A stretch of DNA of 64,000 nucleotides from Lepeophtheirus salmonis (GCF_016086655.4 NC_052132.2:14572805-14636804), one strand, 5' to 3'. Shown: positions 11,400 to 24,564, counted from the stretch's first letter. The notes: generated from the sequence alone by a model not told the origin. Numbers and translations are program-made.

Positions 11400-12830
11400 A
11401 ATATTAATACTCTATAATGTCTAGATATTTGCATCCGGTGTTATTTTAGCTTCTTTTGTAGTTGATGCGACAAATCTTTCAACATTTTGGGAATGGCATG
11501 GGATGTCTAGTAAATCCAAAAGTTATCCTTGAATGGACTTTACAAATTCTTCATTTTTTATGTCAAAAGTTAAAGGAGGTTGCATTAAAAAACTATTTGT
11601 AGTCAATGATAAATCAACTAATTCCAAATAACTTTTTGCATTGAAGTTTAAGTAATCAGTTGGGCGATTATATTGCCTAACTAATCCAGTTTTTCCTTTT
11701 CTCTGTCTTTCATGATTATATTGACTGCTGTCCTTCTGGTATTTTTCCCCAAGTCAAATAAAGCGCCTAAAGTATAAATTATGGGTGTGCAACGAATAAA
11801 TTTACATTGAATGAATTTGTAACTACATGACGTTCCTCTTTTGTAAGATGCTGACTTCCTTGATACAATGTAAAGAAATAGTGCTGAGAAGCATATCAAA
11901 CATGATGATTCTTTTTAATGTATACAAATGTTGGTCCATAAATATTAAAAATAATCACTACAAATTTTTTAAATTCTTCTGATTTGAATGTAAAGTCTCC
12001 TAAAAGTTATAGTTGTAGTAATTCATCGAGCATTTTGAACGGTTCCTGGATGGTTTTTTTAGGACAGGTTTTCTGATTGAATGTGGTCCATTTTGAACAA
12101 TTGTTTTTGAAAATTTTCTATAAAGTACTTTTGATCCCTGCTGAGTTTGTTTAAAAAAAGAGTAATCGACATCTAGAATGTATCCTTTGATGGCTTTATA
12201 TTTTATTGGATCTGTTAGGGATTAAAAATTTGATATGAACATTCCTAATTATTTTCTAAATGTGTCGGATCTTGTTGTTCTTCTATGATACAATTCAAAT
12301 AGCTTTTTTAAGGGTAATTCATCAAAATGGAGCATGCCAATAACTTATTATACAGCAGTGTCTAATTTTTGATCAAGAACCCTAATTTTTTCTCTCTGTT
12401 TTTTTTTTCTATTTAATATTTTCTTTCTTGCCTACGAACAAATTTCGAATAATTATCTCCATAGACTTACTGCCTTGTTAATGGATGAACCAATCATGAG
12501 TTTCTTAAAAAAGTTTTGATCCATAAAGATATGAAATTCATTCTTTGCTATTTTTTTTAAGAGGTCACATGTATAATTCTTCACTTTAAAATAACTAATT
12601 TTCTTATTAGCATAGCAAGAACATGGCTAGGATGTCATCAAAAACCATGTAAAGAGAGGAATGTACCAAAACCAATCTAAAGATGAACTTGTTGGTTAGT
12701 TTTTGGAAAAGATATCAGATCTTTTTGATTGGTAAAAAATGGTTTCATAAGACACACTCTAAACTGTTCATCTACAACAAAGATAGAAATATCATCCTTA
12801 TATCTTGTATTAATTAACGGACAGAATTTA
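11400..12830 (-). pseudogene. Decayed copy of an uncharacterised repeated protein
   Basis: The minus strand carries collinear coding remnants interrupted by stops and frameshifts. In order they are VIGMLHFDELPLKKLFELYH (near 12340-12280), LTDPIKYKAIKGYILDVDYS, then SKVLYRKFSKTIVQNGPHSI (12220-12080), and a frame at 11899-11681 containing SYKFIQCKFIRCTPIIYTLG. Last come LLDIPCHSQNVERFVASTTK and EAKI (11515-11440). I recognise the H.(N/D)ELPL and PCHSQ.VER motifs from multi-copy, functionally unassigned proteins of arthropods and cnidarians. I cannot name a function. It is probably mobile or repetitive; no terminal repeats were found. Confidence 0.55.
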
Positions 12831-13983
12831 AATTAGTGCTAGTGTATTTTATTTTTTTCAAAAAGATCCCCAAATTATGTAAATCTATAGCGTAGGAGCG
12901 GTAAAATATACACAGACTCCTGTCAAAACTGTGTGTGTTAATAACTTATATTTTCAGGACTAGGTTTTCATCTAATTTCAGAAATATAAGTAAATTCATT
13001 AATAAAAAAGAAGTCTTTGTCAAATCAAAGATAATCAAATATGGAACAATTAGAATGGAAGTAAATGAACTACGTTCATGTTTTGCATAATTGTGAAAGA
13101 AGACAACATATATTCTTTTTCCACCTCGGAATTTCCAACTATGCTACTAAAATAACCAATAACAACCCCATAAGATTTTATTTCCAGAGAATATTCCTTT
13201 ACATTTTATTACAGAAATTTATGTTACACAATAATTAAAAACCAACGCAAAAGTTATCGCGTTTAAAAGAAGTAAAAATGTCACAATTTTAGACATTAAA
13301 GGTCTTAACATGTTGGATTCAACTCTGAATACTCCTTAAAAACTGAAATGAAACTATATGTGACATACCAATAACCAATCAAAACTATGATAACAGTTCA
13401 TTTATTATTTATAACAATATACCATTTTATTTGAATTCAAACTTTATAAAAGTCATTTCACACGAGTTGATATTTATCTTAATGATCATACAATGAAGTT
13501 AGTTATTTCTTATGAAGAATTGATAACTTTTGAACCAGCTTGTTTGTTTAAGTAAACAAATCAATTTTGAAAAGTTTGACGAATGCTTCGTCACAATTGT
13601 TTCATTTCGTTTGGCAATAGATTGATATCCTTAAGATACAATATTTAACATTTTGTTTAATATTTAGCTTGATACAAAAAGCTGACTCGTGAGAGAAAAA
13701 TAAATTTTAATTGAATATACTTCAGTTATCATAAACGGATTTATCCATTTTTCCTGTTTTAGAAATGATAGGAGGATGACCGGTTACAAAAAAGAGCAAT
13801 TTTTAAAATGGAAAACATGACAAGGCTTGGTAGAATAAATCCTATCTTAGATTTGTTCACTAATATAACGGCCAAACGGGCTAAGCTTTTGTCGTACTCT
13901 TTTTAAGCAGTACCTCAGTTATAAGTAGGGATGTGAAAAAATGTTATATTCTTGTGAGTTTAAATCATAAACAAAAGTATATA

Positions 13984-14878
13984 CAGGGAGTGGGATCAAA
14001 TTGTCGCCTACTTTAAACCTTGATAACTTGAAGACGACACTATCAAAGAAAAAACGGGTTACCAAATAGGAAAGCTATTCTTGTCAGCTGACGATACGTA
14101 GTTCAGTTAGCATCATGTCGTCATCATATTAGGAGATAAAGAGCTATAAGTGGAACGAGGAGCTTTCGAGGTCCGCCGTAGTTATGGCATTGGTTAATAA
14201 TCGAGGTGAAATCTCCAATTCCCCGATTGCTTCAACCTTAAGAGTGAATTTACGGGCTGTTTAGCGTATCCGTAAGAAGCTAGAGGATAGCTGGGATGTT
14301 GATGCCACCATAAAGAGGGCACCCAAGGAGGAGGGCGCCGACAGGAAGGTCAGGGACACCGACTTTGTCGACAAGGTGAAGAAGATGGTTGAGGCTGACC
14401 CTACCAGGTCCATGCATGAAAGCCAGAGACAGGCCCTGGGTGTGGCAACAGGACTCAGCACCCTGCCATGTGTCCAAAATATCCATGCAGGGGTTAACCG
14501 AGAACTGTTATGACGTCGTAACCAAGGATTTGTGGCCTCCTAACTCTCCCGACCTTAATCCTTTGGACTATTTTGTCTGGGGCTATGTCAAGAGACATAC
14601 CAACAGACATCCCCATAGCACCAAGGCCAGCCTGATGGACTCCATCAAGGAGGTATTCGGCAACATGGACAATGAGATGGTCAGAAGAGCCTGCGGCCGG
14701 TTCAGAGGCCGTATTGAGGCCGTTATTGATGCCAACGTTGATTATATCGAATGAATGGCTACTTTATACCTATATGCTTGTCATAGTTTTGGTTTTCAAT
14801 AAAAAAGTTAAAAAATGTATATTTTGTGTTGTTTTTTGTAGAAAAATATTTTGGCGACAATTTGACCCCCACTCCCGT
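13984..14878 (+). mobile_element. IS630/Tc1/mariner-superfamily element with intact ends, internally deleted
   Basis: The terminal inverted repeats are clear: GGGAGTGGGATCAAATTGTCGCC at 13986-14008 against the inverse of GGCGACAATTTGACCCCCACTCCC at 14853-14876, each flanked by TATA, as expected for TA target duplication. The coding part at 14389-14754 includes VWQQDSAPCHVSK (second catalytic Asp), LWPPNSPDLNPLDYFVWGYV (third catalytic Asp) and a C-terminus ending RFRGRIEAVIDANVDYIE. A helix-turn-helix remnant with an in-frame stop lies upstream at 14110-14388. The segment with the first catalytic Asp is deleted at about 14415, where PTRSM runs straight into the QQDSAP region. The TIR match suggests a fairly recent, probably non-autonomous copy. 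Confidence 0.88.
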
Positions 14879-17394
14879 TATATCGGCATTTGATAGACGA
14901 CATTTCTGCTGAGAATGGATCTCCATAAAAACTAATGTACTCTTTTCTTGCTAATACGTTTAATTTTTTCAAAATAGGGAGAAATAATTTAACAAAAGCT
15001 TGTAGGTTACAAACATATACTTTTTAGCTGTATGCTCAAAAAGATTTAGACAACTTTCACATCCCCATTTATAAGAGATAAATTCAACTAAGTGGGAGTC
15101 CTCTTTAAAATAAGTATTATCTATCTAAAAAGATTATACAACATTTGCCCCCTTTTTTTCTGACTGTCTCACTTGAAGTAACAAAGTTAATATCGAATTT
15201 TCTCCAATACAAAAACAACGCAGATATTGGGTATTTGGGCAGGTTTGACATGTTGCATTGGTTTATGGACCCACATTTACTATCACTATTTTCTAATTAT
15301 TACTTTGCGAATGTCTGTACATTGAATATTACTTTCATAAAGTATTAATTGTAAATATTTTGCAAATAAAAATTTCTGCATACTTTAATCTACAGGTATA
15401 GAAAGAGCAACTCATCTCAAAATAAGTTTGAAAAAGTTTTTTGATTTTTTTCCAAATAGAAGTTATTCAGACATATATATACAGTGTACATTTAAGTTTG
15501 CTTAAAAAGTTATAAACATGTATACCAAGATCATAAAACGAAGTTTTATGTATATTGAAAGAAAAAATTTACTAAATTCTCTCCAAAATCCCGTTTTATA
15601 TTTGAAAAAACATTTCTTTAAAAAAATAAAAAAATGAATAAGTAAAGGCTAACAATTAATAATTTAGCTTTGACGTTGAAATAATTTTAAATTATTAAAC
15701 AATCAAAGCATCTACTTCCATTAAAGTTCTTGCATATTTTTTATCTCTGGCTTGACAATAAATTCATTTTTTTTATGGATTTACCTATATTTATGACATT
15801 AGTTAAAAACATAGTCTTGAATGTATATGTCTTCAACGCATTAGTAGATTAGTACAATTTTTAACGGGAGTCTGGTTATATTTTACTGACCCAACGCAAT
15901 ATATTTAGTACAATTGTATATAGGTAATATATAGCTGTATAAAAAAATGATTTGCTTTAAAAAAAAAAAAAATTAAAAATAATCTAAACTAATTTCAACT
16001 CCTATAATTTTAATTTTTAGTTATAAAATTTGGGATCATCTACCATGAACCTAAAGTTTGACATCCTTTAAATTATGGTGCCCCTTCATAACATAAATTT
16101 CTTTAAGAGGAATTTCAGATCTTGTTTTTATTAATATAATAGCTTTAAATCTTGTAATATTCTTTCATCGACCTAAAATTAGGTACCTTCTGTAAGTTTG
16201 GTCGTTCCTTAAAATATTCAGTGCAGGGGAGAGTACTTGAATACACTTCTTTAGTTTTATGTGACCTTTTTATTTTATAGTCCTAGAGCTGGATTGTATC
16301 AGGATACAAATAAATGATTAACTGATACATTTGGAATTGATTCTCTATAGATGAGAAAGCTTTCTCTGAAGACAAAAGAATGGGATTTCTTACAGAGTTA
16401 TTAAATATCGCTGAATTCAAGATCTTTCCAGACGTACAGAATACTTATAATTCAAAGTTTTGCAGTCTAAAAATGATTTGATTATGTCTAATATCCATGT
16501 CATTGATTATATCTTTATTATTTTATGAAATAATTGCTTAAATGAGCGGAAAAAGTATATGTATAGGCTGTGTACTAATTGCTATTTTGTGCAGGTATTT
16601 AAAGTAATTGGGATGAGAATAACGCAATAATTGAATAATTTATGGATAATCAAAATATTAAAGGTGTAATTGCTGACAATTTTAATACAAATTAGTAAAA
16701 TATAAGTATTCTGTTCCACATTATAATTTTCAAATGTCCGCAGCTATATTACTCATAGATACATAAAAAACAATATCATTTTAATAGATCAGAATAAAAT
16801 GATTACTAATTAATTAATCGTTGGTAATTAAAACGACCAATGCTTTAATTTAAAAAAGTCGATTGAATCTGAAGAAATTACAACATGTTCAATATTTTAT
16901 ACTTTCTGAATAAAAACAAAAATCTATTACCTCATTAAACCCGCCAAACAAACTCATTTTCACAAAAAAAAACGTGTCCAAGACATAAAAAAAGTAGATA
17001 TCTATACTCGAGTTAACAAGGCAGAATTCTAAAAACAAAAGTGATCAATTAAGTCAAATTTCTAATCAACTATTGAAATGTTTTTGTTTTTTTTATTTAT
17101 TTATGTTCGTTTATGATGAATAATTCCTGTTAAGACGCAATTAGTTATGGAGTACATAATTAAAGAGAAGACGTATCAAAAGTCAGTAAATTTGTACGTA
17201 ATATTTATCATCAGTTTGGAAACTCGTAACAACAATACAATAAAATAATTAGTTTCTACAATAGGATTTTAGAAGGTTTGATCGCAAAGGAGAGAGATTT
17301 TTTTTTCTAGTTGACAATCTAAAGAATGTTTATTCTTACTTTCCAATGCTAGGATCATAATTATTTAATTTTTTATATAGAAATATCTACATAT

Positions 17395-17560
17395 GAAGTA
17401 ATCACATGTGAGTGTGCTCATGAAAATTGGAGAGATTTGTTGTGGAGTTACAAGCATAACTCTTTCTTGTACACGGAGTAGACTTAAGGATCAACATCGG
17501 AGTAATTCCTACATATGGCAGAGCTTGATACACCGTAGGGTATGTGTTTACTTCCTCCCT
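17395..17560 (+). repeat. Dispersed repeat family B, copy 2
   Basis: GAAGTAATCACATGTGAGTG, TGCTCATGAAAATTGGAGAG, GGAGTAGACTTAAGGATCAA and CATCGGAGTAATTCCTACA match, in order, the copy at 23080-23230 and the inverse of 6120-6270. Confidence 0.6.
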
Positions 17561-19949
17561 TTAATAGATCGATGCAGTTGATCTATTCTGTAAAAGTGGT
17601 AGCCAATGTATTTCATTGTGCTAACTTTAGAAGCAATTGATTTCATATTTTCAGTATTCTAATATCTAAGAAAAAGTTAAACTTGCTATAGTTTGTATAT
17701 TGCCGGTTTTTTTTGTTGGCTTTTTTTGTTAAGGGTGTAATTTATTTGAAATTTTTTGTTTCAGAACTAAACTAACGTAAAATTTGAATAAGATGTCTTT
17801 TAATTTGAATTACATTAAGTACATATTAGATGACATACAATGAAACACCATACTCTTATTAGTCATTATTTGAATTATCTTATTGTTATTTTTTTTAACT
17901 GTCTTCACGTACATTCTTACGGATTAATTGCATACTCAGAAGGGGATAAATAATTGCTTGAAATTAACAACATAAAAGCTATTATTTTATCCATGCTAAG
18001 CCCGGGGATTAGGAAAAGTATATATATGGATGTTGGTTTTTTTATTTTTCGATGTCTTTGCCATTTTTTATTACAATTATCATATAGGTTTACCTCGCAT
18101 AAAATGTATGTATTTAAAGATATAATTGGGAAGTGTTACAAAAATCACTCAATTGTTGAATTAGGGGGGAAATATTGAAGATGATTATGGTTCTAGGATA
18201 ATTTGCTAAAAGTACGTTTTGAAAAAAAAATGAAAAAGATTAGGATATACACCAAGTTCAATACGACCGGGTTTGTAATAAAAAAGGAAGCGTTAAAAAT
18301 CGAATATAGTTTATGATATATATTTAATATGTAATGGATTTCTCTCAATATGTCGGTCTTCTTTTGAAAACATGTCCTGTCCTCAAGACGACCCCTGAAT
18401 GCGACCGAGTACATGTTACTCTGTGTACATTTTTGTACAAGCTCTTCATTATGTCCTTTTGAGCCTTGCCGGTGGATCATTTATAACAATAACTTGGTTC
18501 CTGATGTTCATAATTTTTATTTTTCATTGGATTTTTTTTTTGTGTGTGTAACTTTCATCAACAAAATCTAGATTTTAAAAGTTATTCCATCCAAATTAAA
18601 TGTCAAACTTACCTATGAAATAAAGTTAAATATATGGCTACTTTTTTTTAAGTACCCTATAGAGGTATGTTACGATTTGAAATTATTGAGTGTTCATTAT
18701 TGACTTGGAATCATTCGGTGTTCATTATAGGCTTAATACCAAAAAAATTGACTTTCGGCTTATGTTTCACATGGACAGAGATATGTTGTTGTCTAACACA
18801 AAAACAATCTTGAACAAAAACTTCATGGGCTTATTTTGGTCAATAATTAACTTTGAAATTAAATGTCTGGGATGATTTTAGATACCAAAAAATCGTTATT
18901 TTTAGTTTCATAGTTTCTTCATTGGGTTGATAAAACTTAATTTAACCACAAAATGATCTTTGAAATACAATGTAACAAATTATCATATTTTCTATTATGA
19001 AGTTTCCCCTACTTTAAAATGTATTTTTCACATCCACTCCTTAAAGATTCATCTGAATAATTGTTTGAAAGAGATAAAACTACGCTAATTTTGATACATA
19101 ATTATAATGTTTGTTTTAGTGCATAAAGGGCTACATATGTATTGCTTAGAATTTCATTGTCTAAATACTTTTTGTCTATTTTTTTAGCATACAAAGGTTA
19201 TCATTGCAGATCAAAGGTCATTAGTATTCCCTCATTTACTTCTAACAATACTGACATTATATGTGGAGATATTCGTGGCATAAAAGTATTTCTATTTTAT
19301 TAAACATTTTTTATGACTACTCAAATAGCAATACATCTATCTATAAACTTAGTTGAGTCATTCTGTCAATGAGTGATTTCATTATACTAATATAAAAACA
19401 GTGTAAACAATTTGAATGCCTTTCTATATATATGTATGTAGGTAGTTTGGCCTTCTACAAAACTCTCTACTAACTCTTTAAAACTTTGTTTATTAGTCTT
19501 AAGAAACATCGAGAGGAATATAAGTATTTACAAGTGTATATATATACTGAAGGAGTTAAGACAAAGAAAAAAAAATACTAAAAATAGAATCGATATTCTA
19601 TTGGTCACCATAAATTGTATAAAGAAACTGTAAAAAGGTTTTTTCACCTTAAATACATACATAGATATTTGTGTGTATGTTGAATAGATATTAGTGTTTG
19701 GCTTTGGTCTGAAAATCTTAGACCGGTCTGATCAATTTATAATGCAACGAGCTTGAACTCAAAGTGTGTAGGTTCGATACTTGGTCCACCCTAGAACAGG
19801 AGATTTAAATAACATGAAGGGCGTAATTAGCTTTCATCATTTGGGTTGAAGGGGACCTAGTCACGCAAATTATCAACACCACTCTTTAATTACTTATATG
19901 AATAGGGTTTTTTTATGGATATACCAATAAAGGGTTCTCACATTGTAGA

Positions 19950-20460
19950 AAAAAAAGAATGAAGGTAGAAGAAAAGAGCCAGAGAGAGGGATGTAGAAAG
20001 ATACAGAGGGAGAAGAGAATAGGGAAGAGAGAAGGAAAATTCAACCAAAGAGAGAAGGTCAGCGCTAACAAGTACTATGAGGTGTTCAAAGACAAGGTCA
20101 TCACATGGATGAAAGCCAACGATGGGGACAACGGGTTCAACTTCCATCAGGACTCACCCCCCACTCATAAGGCCAAGAAGACCTTTGACTTGCTCAAGTA
20201 AGAAAACGCCGGCTTTTAATGCCGGCAGACTTGATCCTCTCACTCATCCGATTGGACCCTATGGAATACTTCTTTTAATGGAAGTTAACAAGGCAAGTCT
20301 ACTCAAGGCCCCCAACAATTTGGCCAACTTCAAGTAATCGATCATGAAGTACTGAGCCAAGGTAAATCCCTCACACGTCGTTTCGGCCTGCCTTTCCTTC
20401 TGGACCACCCTAGATAAGGTCATTGCTACCAACAACAGTGGATACATCGAATAATCTTTT
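19950..20460 (+). pseudogene. IS630-like transposase fragment
   Basis: The frame at 19959-20201 ends VSANKYYEVFKDKVITWMKA, then NGFNFHQDSPPTHKAKKTFD, and stops. This corresponds to the region around the second catalytic Asp (Q/HQDSAP.HKAKKT) of the transposase type seen at 13984 and 23930. After a stop and a frameshift, RLDPMEYFF at about 20250 is a corrupted SPDLNP.(D/E)YF motif. The first part (REGCRKIQREKRIGKREG) is low-complexity and probably not transposase. Confidence 0.7.
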
Positions 20461-21589
20461 TCTCCATCGATGGATGAACAACTTTTCTGTAAAAAAATTC
20501 TGTAAAATTAAAATTTCCAGAGTTATAGCCCATTGAAAAATGTCCAAATTTGCCTACATATCCCTGTATGTATATCAGATCTACTAAGGAAAAGGGGGAC
20601 TTCAGAAGCTTTTAAGCGACTCAGGCTCAACCACCCCCAAATGTGGCTAACGGTGGTACTGTATTGCATATAATATGAATATTTACCCCCAATTTTCTTG
20701 GACAGATGGATTAATTGCAGTAATGAAATATCTACTTATATCTAATAAATATTACCGATGGTAAAATTGCCCGAGACGGAACACATTAAATTTAATCAAA
20801 AGAGGGTTTTTTTCCGTCAATATTCAGCCTTAGTCAGCTTTCTTGGTTTCAAAAAGAAGAAAAAGAAAAAGGCTTTAGAACAAAATAAAAATTAAGATAC
20901 AGGTTTTTCTTCTCTGCATTACTTTAAAAATCCAAATATGATGGTGAAACTTGTCTCCTTTATAAATTTGTTAAGGAGAATAAAGATGAGATTTTATTTT
21001 TATCAAATGTGAAAGAGAAAATTGAATTTTAATCTCCCTTCTAAATTTTCAAACAAATTCAATTCGAAAAGGCAAAAAAAAAAAAAAATTAATGGAAATA
21101 GAAGCTTAATATTGTAAATTAAGCCTTTTAATGATAAAATTAAATTAAGCAAACATATTTTCTTAAATTAAATTATTTTGTTGATTTCAACTTCATTCAA
21201 GAGTTTCATAATTTTAGTTATAAGTAACTTTGTATATTCAAAGCTAGTTAAAAATTAGGCATTCTGGAGACAATATCCTACCTCGGTCAATTTTCCTTTG
21301 GGCAATCTTCCTAGTGTCCTTATGGACGCAACTCCATCTGACCAATCAGGATACCAACATAGAACAAGTATAAGCTTGATATGACTGAACTAATTATATA
21401 ACCAAGTTCTATTAGGACAGTTCTTGTACTCATATTCAGCCACTACGAAAATAGATCCTGATTTCATAAAAAAATGTGTTGTGTATGAACTTTTATTCAG
21501 AAAAAAGAAATTAGGTCCTCAATTTTGTTCAAATGTTTCAGACCACAGTCCGGACCAAAATATTATTTGCCTGACAAAACCAAAAATTT

Positions 21590-22050
21590 ACACAGCATTT
21601 TGTTGTCAGAAGTGATTTATTTGATTTTTTGCCCCATAATCTGTGTTCTTAACTTTGATTGGTTGAATTGGAATTAATTTTTCTTAAGCTTTCAAGAATT
21701 ATCAACAATTTTTGAACAATAATTCCATAATCAGAAGGAAGTGGCTAACCCCCAACTGATTTTAAGCCTTTTTTATGCTTCTTTTTTACGGAAAGGTTAC
21801 GGGATACAATTAATATAACGACGTGGGATATTAATACATTTTCACAATGTAGAATGAGCTTAGATTGGTTAAATTCTAATAAGCTTTCCTCAAACTGTGA
21901 GTATTCTCTACAATTATTGAATAATGATTCCATACATAGGAAGTATTGACGAAATCACCTACTGATTTCGGGTTTTTTTTTGTATGAAAGGTTGCAATAT
22001 CAAGTAAAATCACATAAGACGGAATGACAATGTCTAATGAATAATTCGGT
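21590..22050 (+). repeat. Dispersed repeat family A, two tandem units
   Basis: After the GTTGTCAG block at about 21602, the blocks GATTGGTTGAATT, ACAATTTTTGAACAATAATTCC, CAACTGATTTTAAGCC, GGAAAGGTT and GATACAATTAATATAACGAC run from 21658. They repeat from 21856 as GATTGGTTAAATT, ACAATTATTGAATAATGATTCC, CTACTGATTTCGGG, TGAAAGGTT and CAATATCAAG. The period is about 200 bp and the two units are clearly diverged. Confidence 0.65.
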
Positions 22051-23079
22051 ATTGGACCGAGTCTCAACACTAAAATTTATCGATGTACATAATATATAGA
22101 TATTTTTTACTCTTTATGTGTACATATGAAGAGTACGAAGTGTCAAAGAAAGTCGACGTATAAATACAGAGAGAGAGAGAAAAAAAGATCCAGAGACTCA
22201 CTCCACCGACTAAAACGTATAGTGATAATGTATCAATAAAAATCGTTTGTAGAACAAAACAATAAAATATAAATTACTTTTTTGTCAATAAAATGGCTCT
22301 TTCCTTTAATTTTCCACGGTTTTTTGTTTTTTGCAATCAACATAAACAAGAAAATAAATAGATAAATTTGCTACTTTTAATTTATAATGACAATAAAATA
22401 AATGTGAATTGTCCATTGTATGTTGTTTCATTGATTTTCCGAGTTAGAGGAAAAAAGCTACAAATTGATGATTAAAAAGATTAAATATTTATATAGTATC
22501 ATTGATTTACTTGCATAAATAGCCAGGTTGGTCGTTTTTAAGAATCTATAAAATCCTTTTTGATTCTGTCATAAACAAAATAACTTTGGTTTAATCAAAT
22601 CCTTGAGACTATTTACAAAGTCCATACATCCTATTAAGAGATGTAAAAATTACTGGAATCTTGGTGAGTGTACAAACCATGTCTAAGAAAATATCATAAC
22701 AAATATGTTAAATATGAGAGACGACATATTTGCTAACGGGGATTAATATTATGATCCTTGTCTGAAGATAACGTTTGAATGTTCTAAATAAGTAGCTCAA
22801 ATTTGTAGCATTTTTAGCTCAAGATTTATATCTATATATCCCAAAGTTTCTGTTTATGTGGTCAAAAGAGAGGAATATTTTATTTACTATAAAGTTTTAA
22901 AGCCTTTTTGTTTATCATCTTAAAATGAATGAGAAGGATGCCATCAAATGCAAGTAAAAGTTGAAATTTTCCTCACTAGTGGCAATCCGTAAGAGTGTAA
23001 ATGTTTTGTAAGTGCTAATATGAGATGACATTATTTTTTTTTACAAGCCTGTTTTGCTTCATTCTTGAGAAGAGAGCAT

Positions 23080-23230
23080 CTAAGTATCAAGTAACCACGA
23101 ATGCGAGTGCTCGTGAACGGGGAAGAGTAACACATATCATTTGTCTATAAGTGTTGGTCATTATTAGACTTAGACTTGAATTTAGGATCGACATCGAAGT
23201 AATTCCTACAAGTATATGCTATTGCTATAA
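23080..23230 (+). repeat. Dispersed repeat family B, copy 3
   Basis: AAGTATCAAGTAACCACGAATG, GAGTGCTCGTGAACGGGGAAGAGTAACA and GGATCGACATCGAAGTAATTCCTACA match copies at 17395 and, inverted, 6120. Confidence 0.6.
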
Positions 23231-23929
23231 TGCTGGATAATTAGTTGTTATTTGTATTGATTTCATTTATTCCAGAGCTCCTTGTAGCTTAACATATGAA
23301 CGTCATGGCAGTGAAGCTGCTCATCTACAAAACATTCTTCCAAATTGTGAGCCAGAGTTACCGTGTTGATTTTAAGTTATGATTATTTTAATGTAGTGGC
23401 GGTTCATGTGATTTAAAACTTTAATTATGATCATGTGTTACAAGTAACAGTTGGACCTTAAAAATAAGAGAGGTTAATTAATAAGTACATTAATTTATTA
23501 TTTATTATCAAAATAAACATTAATATTTAATGAATACTCACAAGGATTTTGACAATTTTTTATAATTGAATCATATTATATGAGGTCATCACAAAGAATA
23601 AACATGAAAAAAAAGACAAGGAGCAAAAACGGTTTTTCTAATTGTAGCTATTTTTGTTATGAAAAGACTATTCTTGTAAGGAAATTTTGATGCAAGTTCC
23701 AAATACCGTCAGAGAGTATTATTGCTTAAAATCTACATTTAAACTTAGATCATATTGTAAAAGTAAAGGTGGTTCATCTAAACGTTCGCTAGCTGGAAAA
23801 AATAATAAAAATGCTGCTGTAACTTCATTTCTTAACAGAATTCATTAAAACTGTCAAACAAATTAAAATTATAACATAAATTTGACATTCAAACTATAAA
23901 ATCAATGTTAGCTCGAAGCCCACGTTCAG

Positions 23930-24480
23930 AACACCCCCAGAGAAATCCCACAGGGTGCCCGTCTTGCTCCAGATCCAAGGTCTGTATTTCATGATGCTGC
24001 AGATCCAAGGTCTGTATTTCATGATGCTGCAGATCCAAGGGAAGAATTTGGTGTGCAGAACACTGTCTTAGACCTTATCGTTAACCTTCAGGCACTGCTT
24101 GATAATGAAAGGCGGTATAACAGGACCTGACTGCTAACAACACCAAAAACAATAACCTGCTTTGGATACCTGGATTTTATGATACTAAAAACGTTATAAG
24201 GACTTTTTGCTAACCATCTATTGCTCTTCGAGTTATGCTCTTGGGTTTTTACAGACATTTTTATCATCTGAGGAGAGCCAGGCAAGATCTTTCTCGAATG
24301 CTTCTGCATTAGCTTCATCAAAGGCTTGGTTGGATGACCCTTTTCTCCCTGTTTGACGGGGTAAGAGGCTGTCCCTTGTGACTTTTATAGCTGTGGTACC
24401 GTAAGTCTTCATTGATGATGCGATGGACATTTGAACGGGAATATTTGATGCTGTCTGCGATCGCATTCATACATTGAACA
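23930..24480 (-). pseudogene. IS630-like transposase fragment with first catalytic Asp
   Basis: Two overlapping minus-strand frames (24466-24233 and 24321-24088) join by a frameshift. They read AIKVTRDSLLPRQTGRKGSS, FEKDLAWLSSDDKNVCKNPR, NSKSNRWLAKSP and RYPKQVIVFGVVSS. The SSDDKN motif corresponds to the SDEK motif holding the first catalytic Asp of this transposase type, followed by the usual NRWL and VFGVVSS strands. The downstream part is degraded and contains a 30-bp tandem repeat. It complements the piece deleted from the element at 13984. Confidence 0.75.
23971..24040 (+). repeat. 30-bp tandem repeat, 2.3 copies
   Basis: The 30-bp unit AGATCCAAGGTCTGTATTTC... is present at 23971-24000 and 24001-24030 without mismatch, and its first ten bases again at 24031-24040. 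It lies inside the decayed transposase and looks like a recent slippage duplication. Confidence 0.95.
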
Positions 24481-24493
24481 AGATTCTTCTCAA

Positions 24494-24524
<31 letters not shown>

Positions 24525-24564
24525 TCTTCAATAAATCAGGACTTTGGATTTTGGCAACTTCTAG

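Noticed and set aside
18193..18480. 95-codon minus-strand ORF
   Set aside because: The first 40 residues faintly recall a transposase DNA-binding region but no motif is firm; the remainder is hydrophobic AT-rich translation.
19725..19800. GGTTCGATAC box-B-like motif and GAGCTTGAACTC, suggesting a tRNA or tRNA-derived SINE
   Set aside because: Acceptor and T stems do not pair properly and no clear A box is found. At most it is a decayed SINE.
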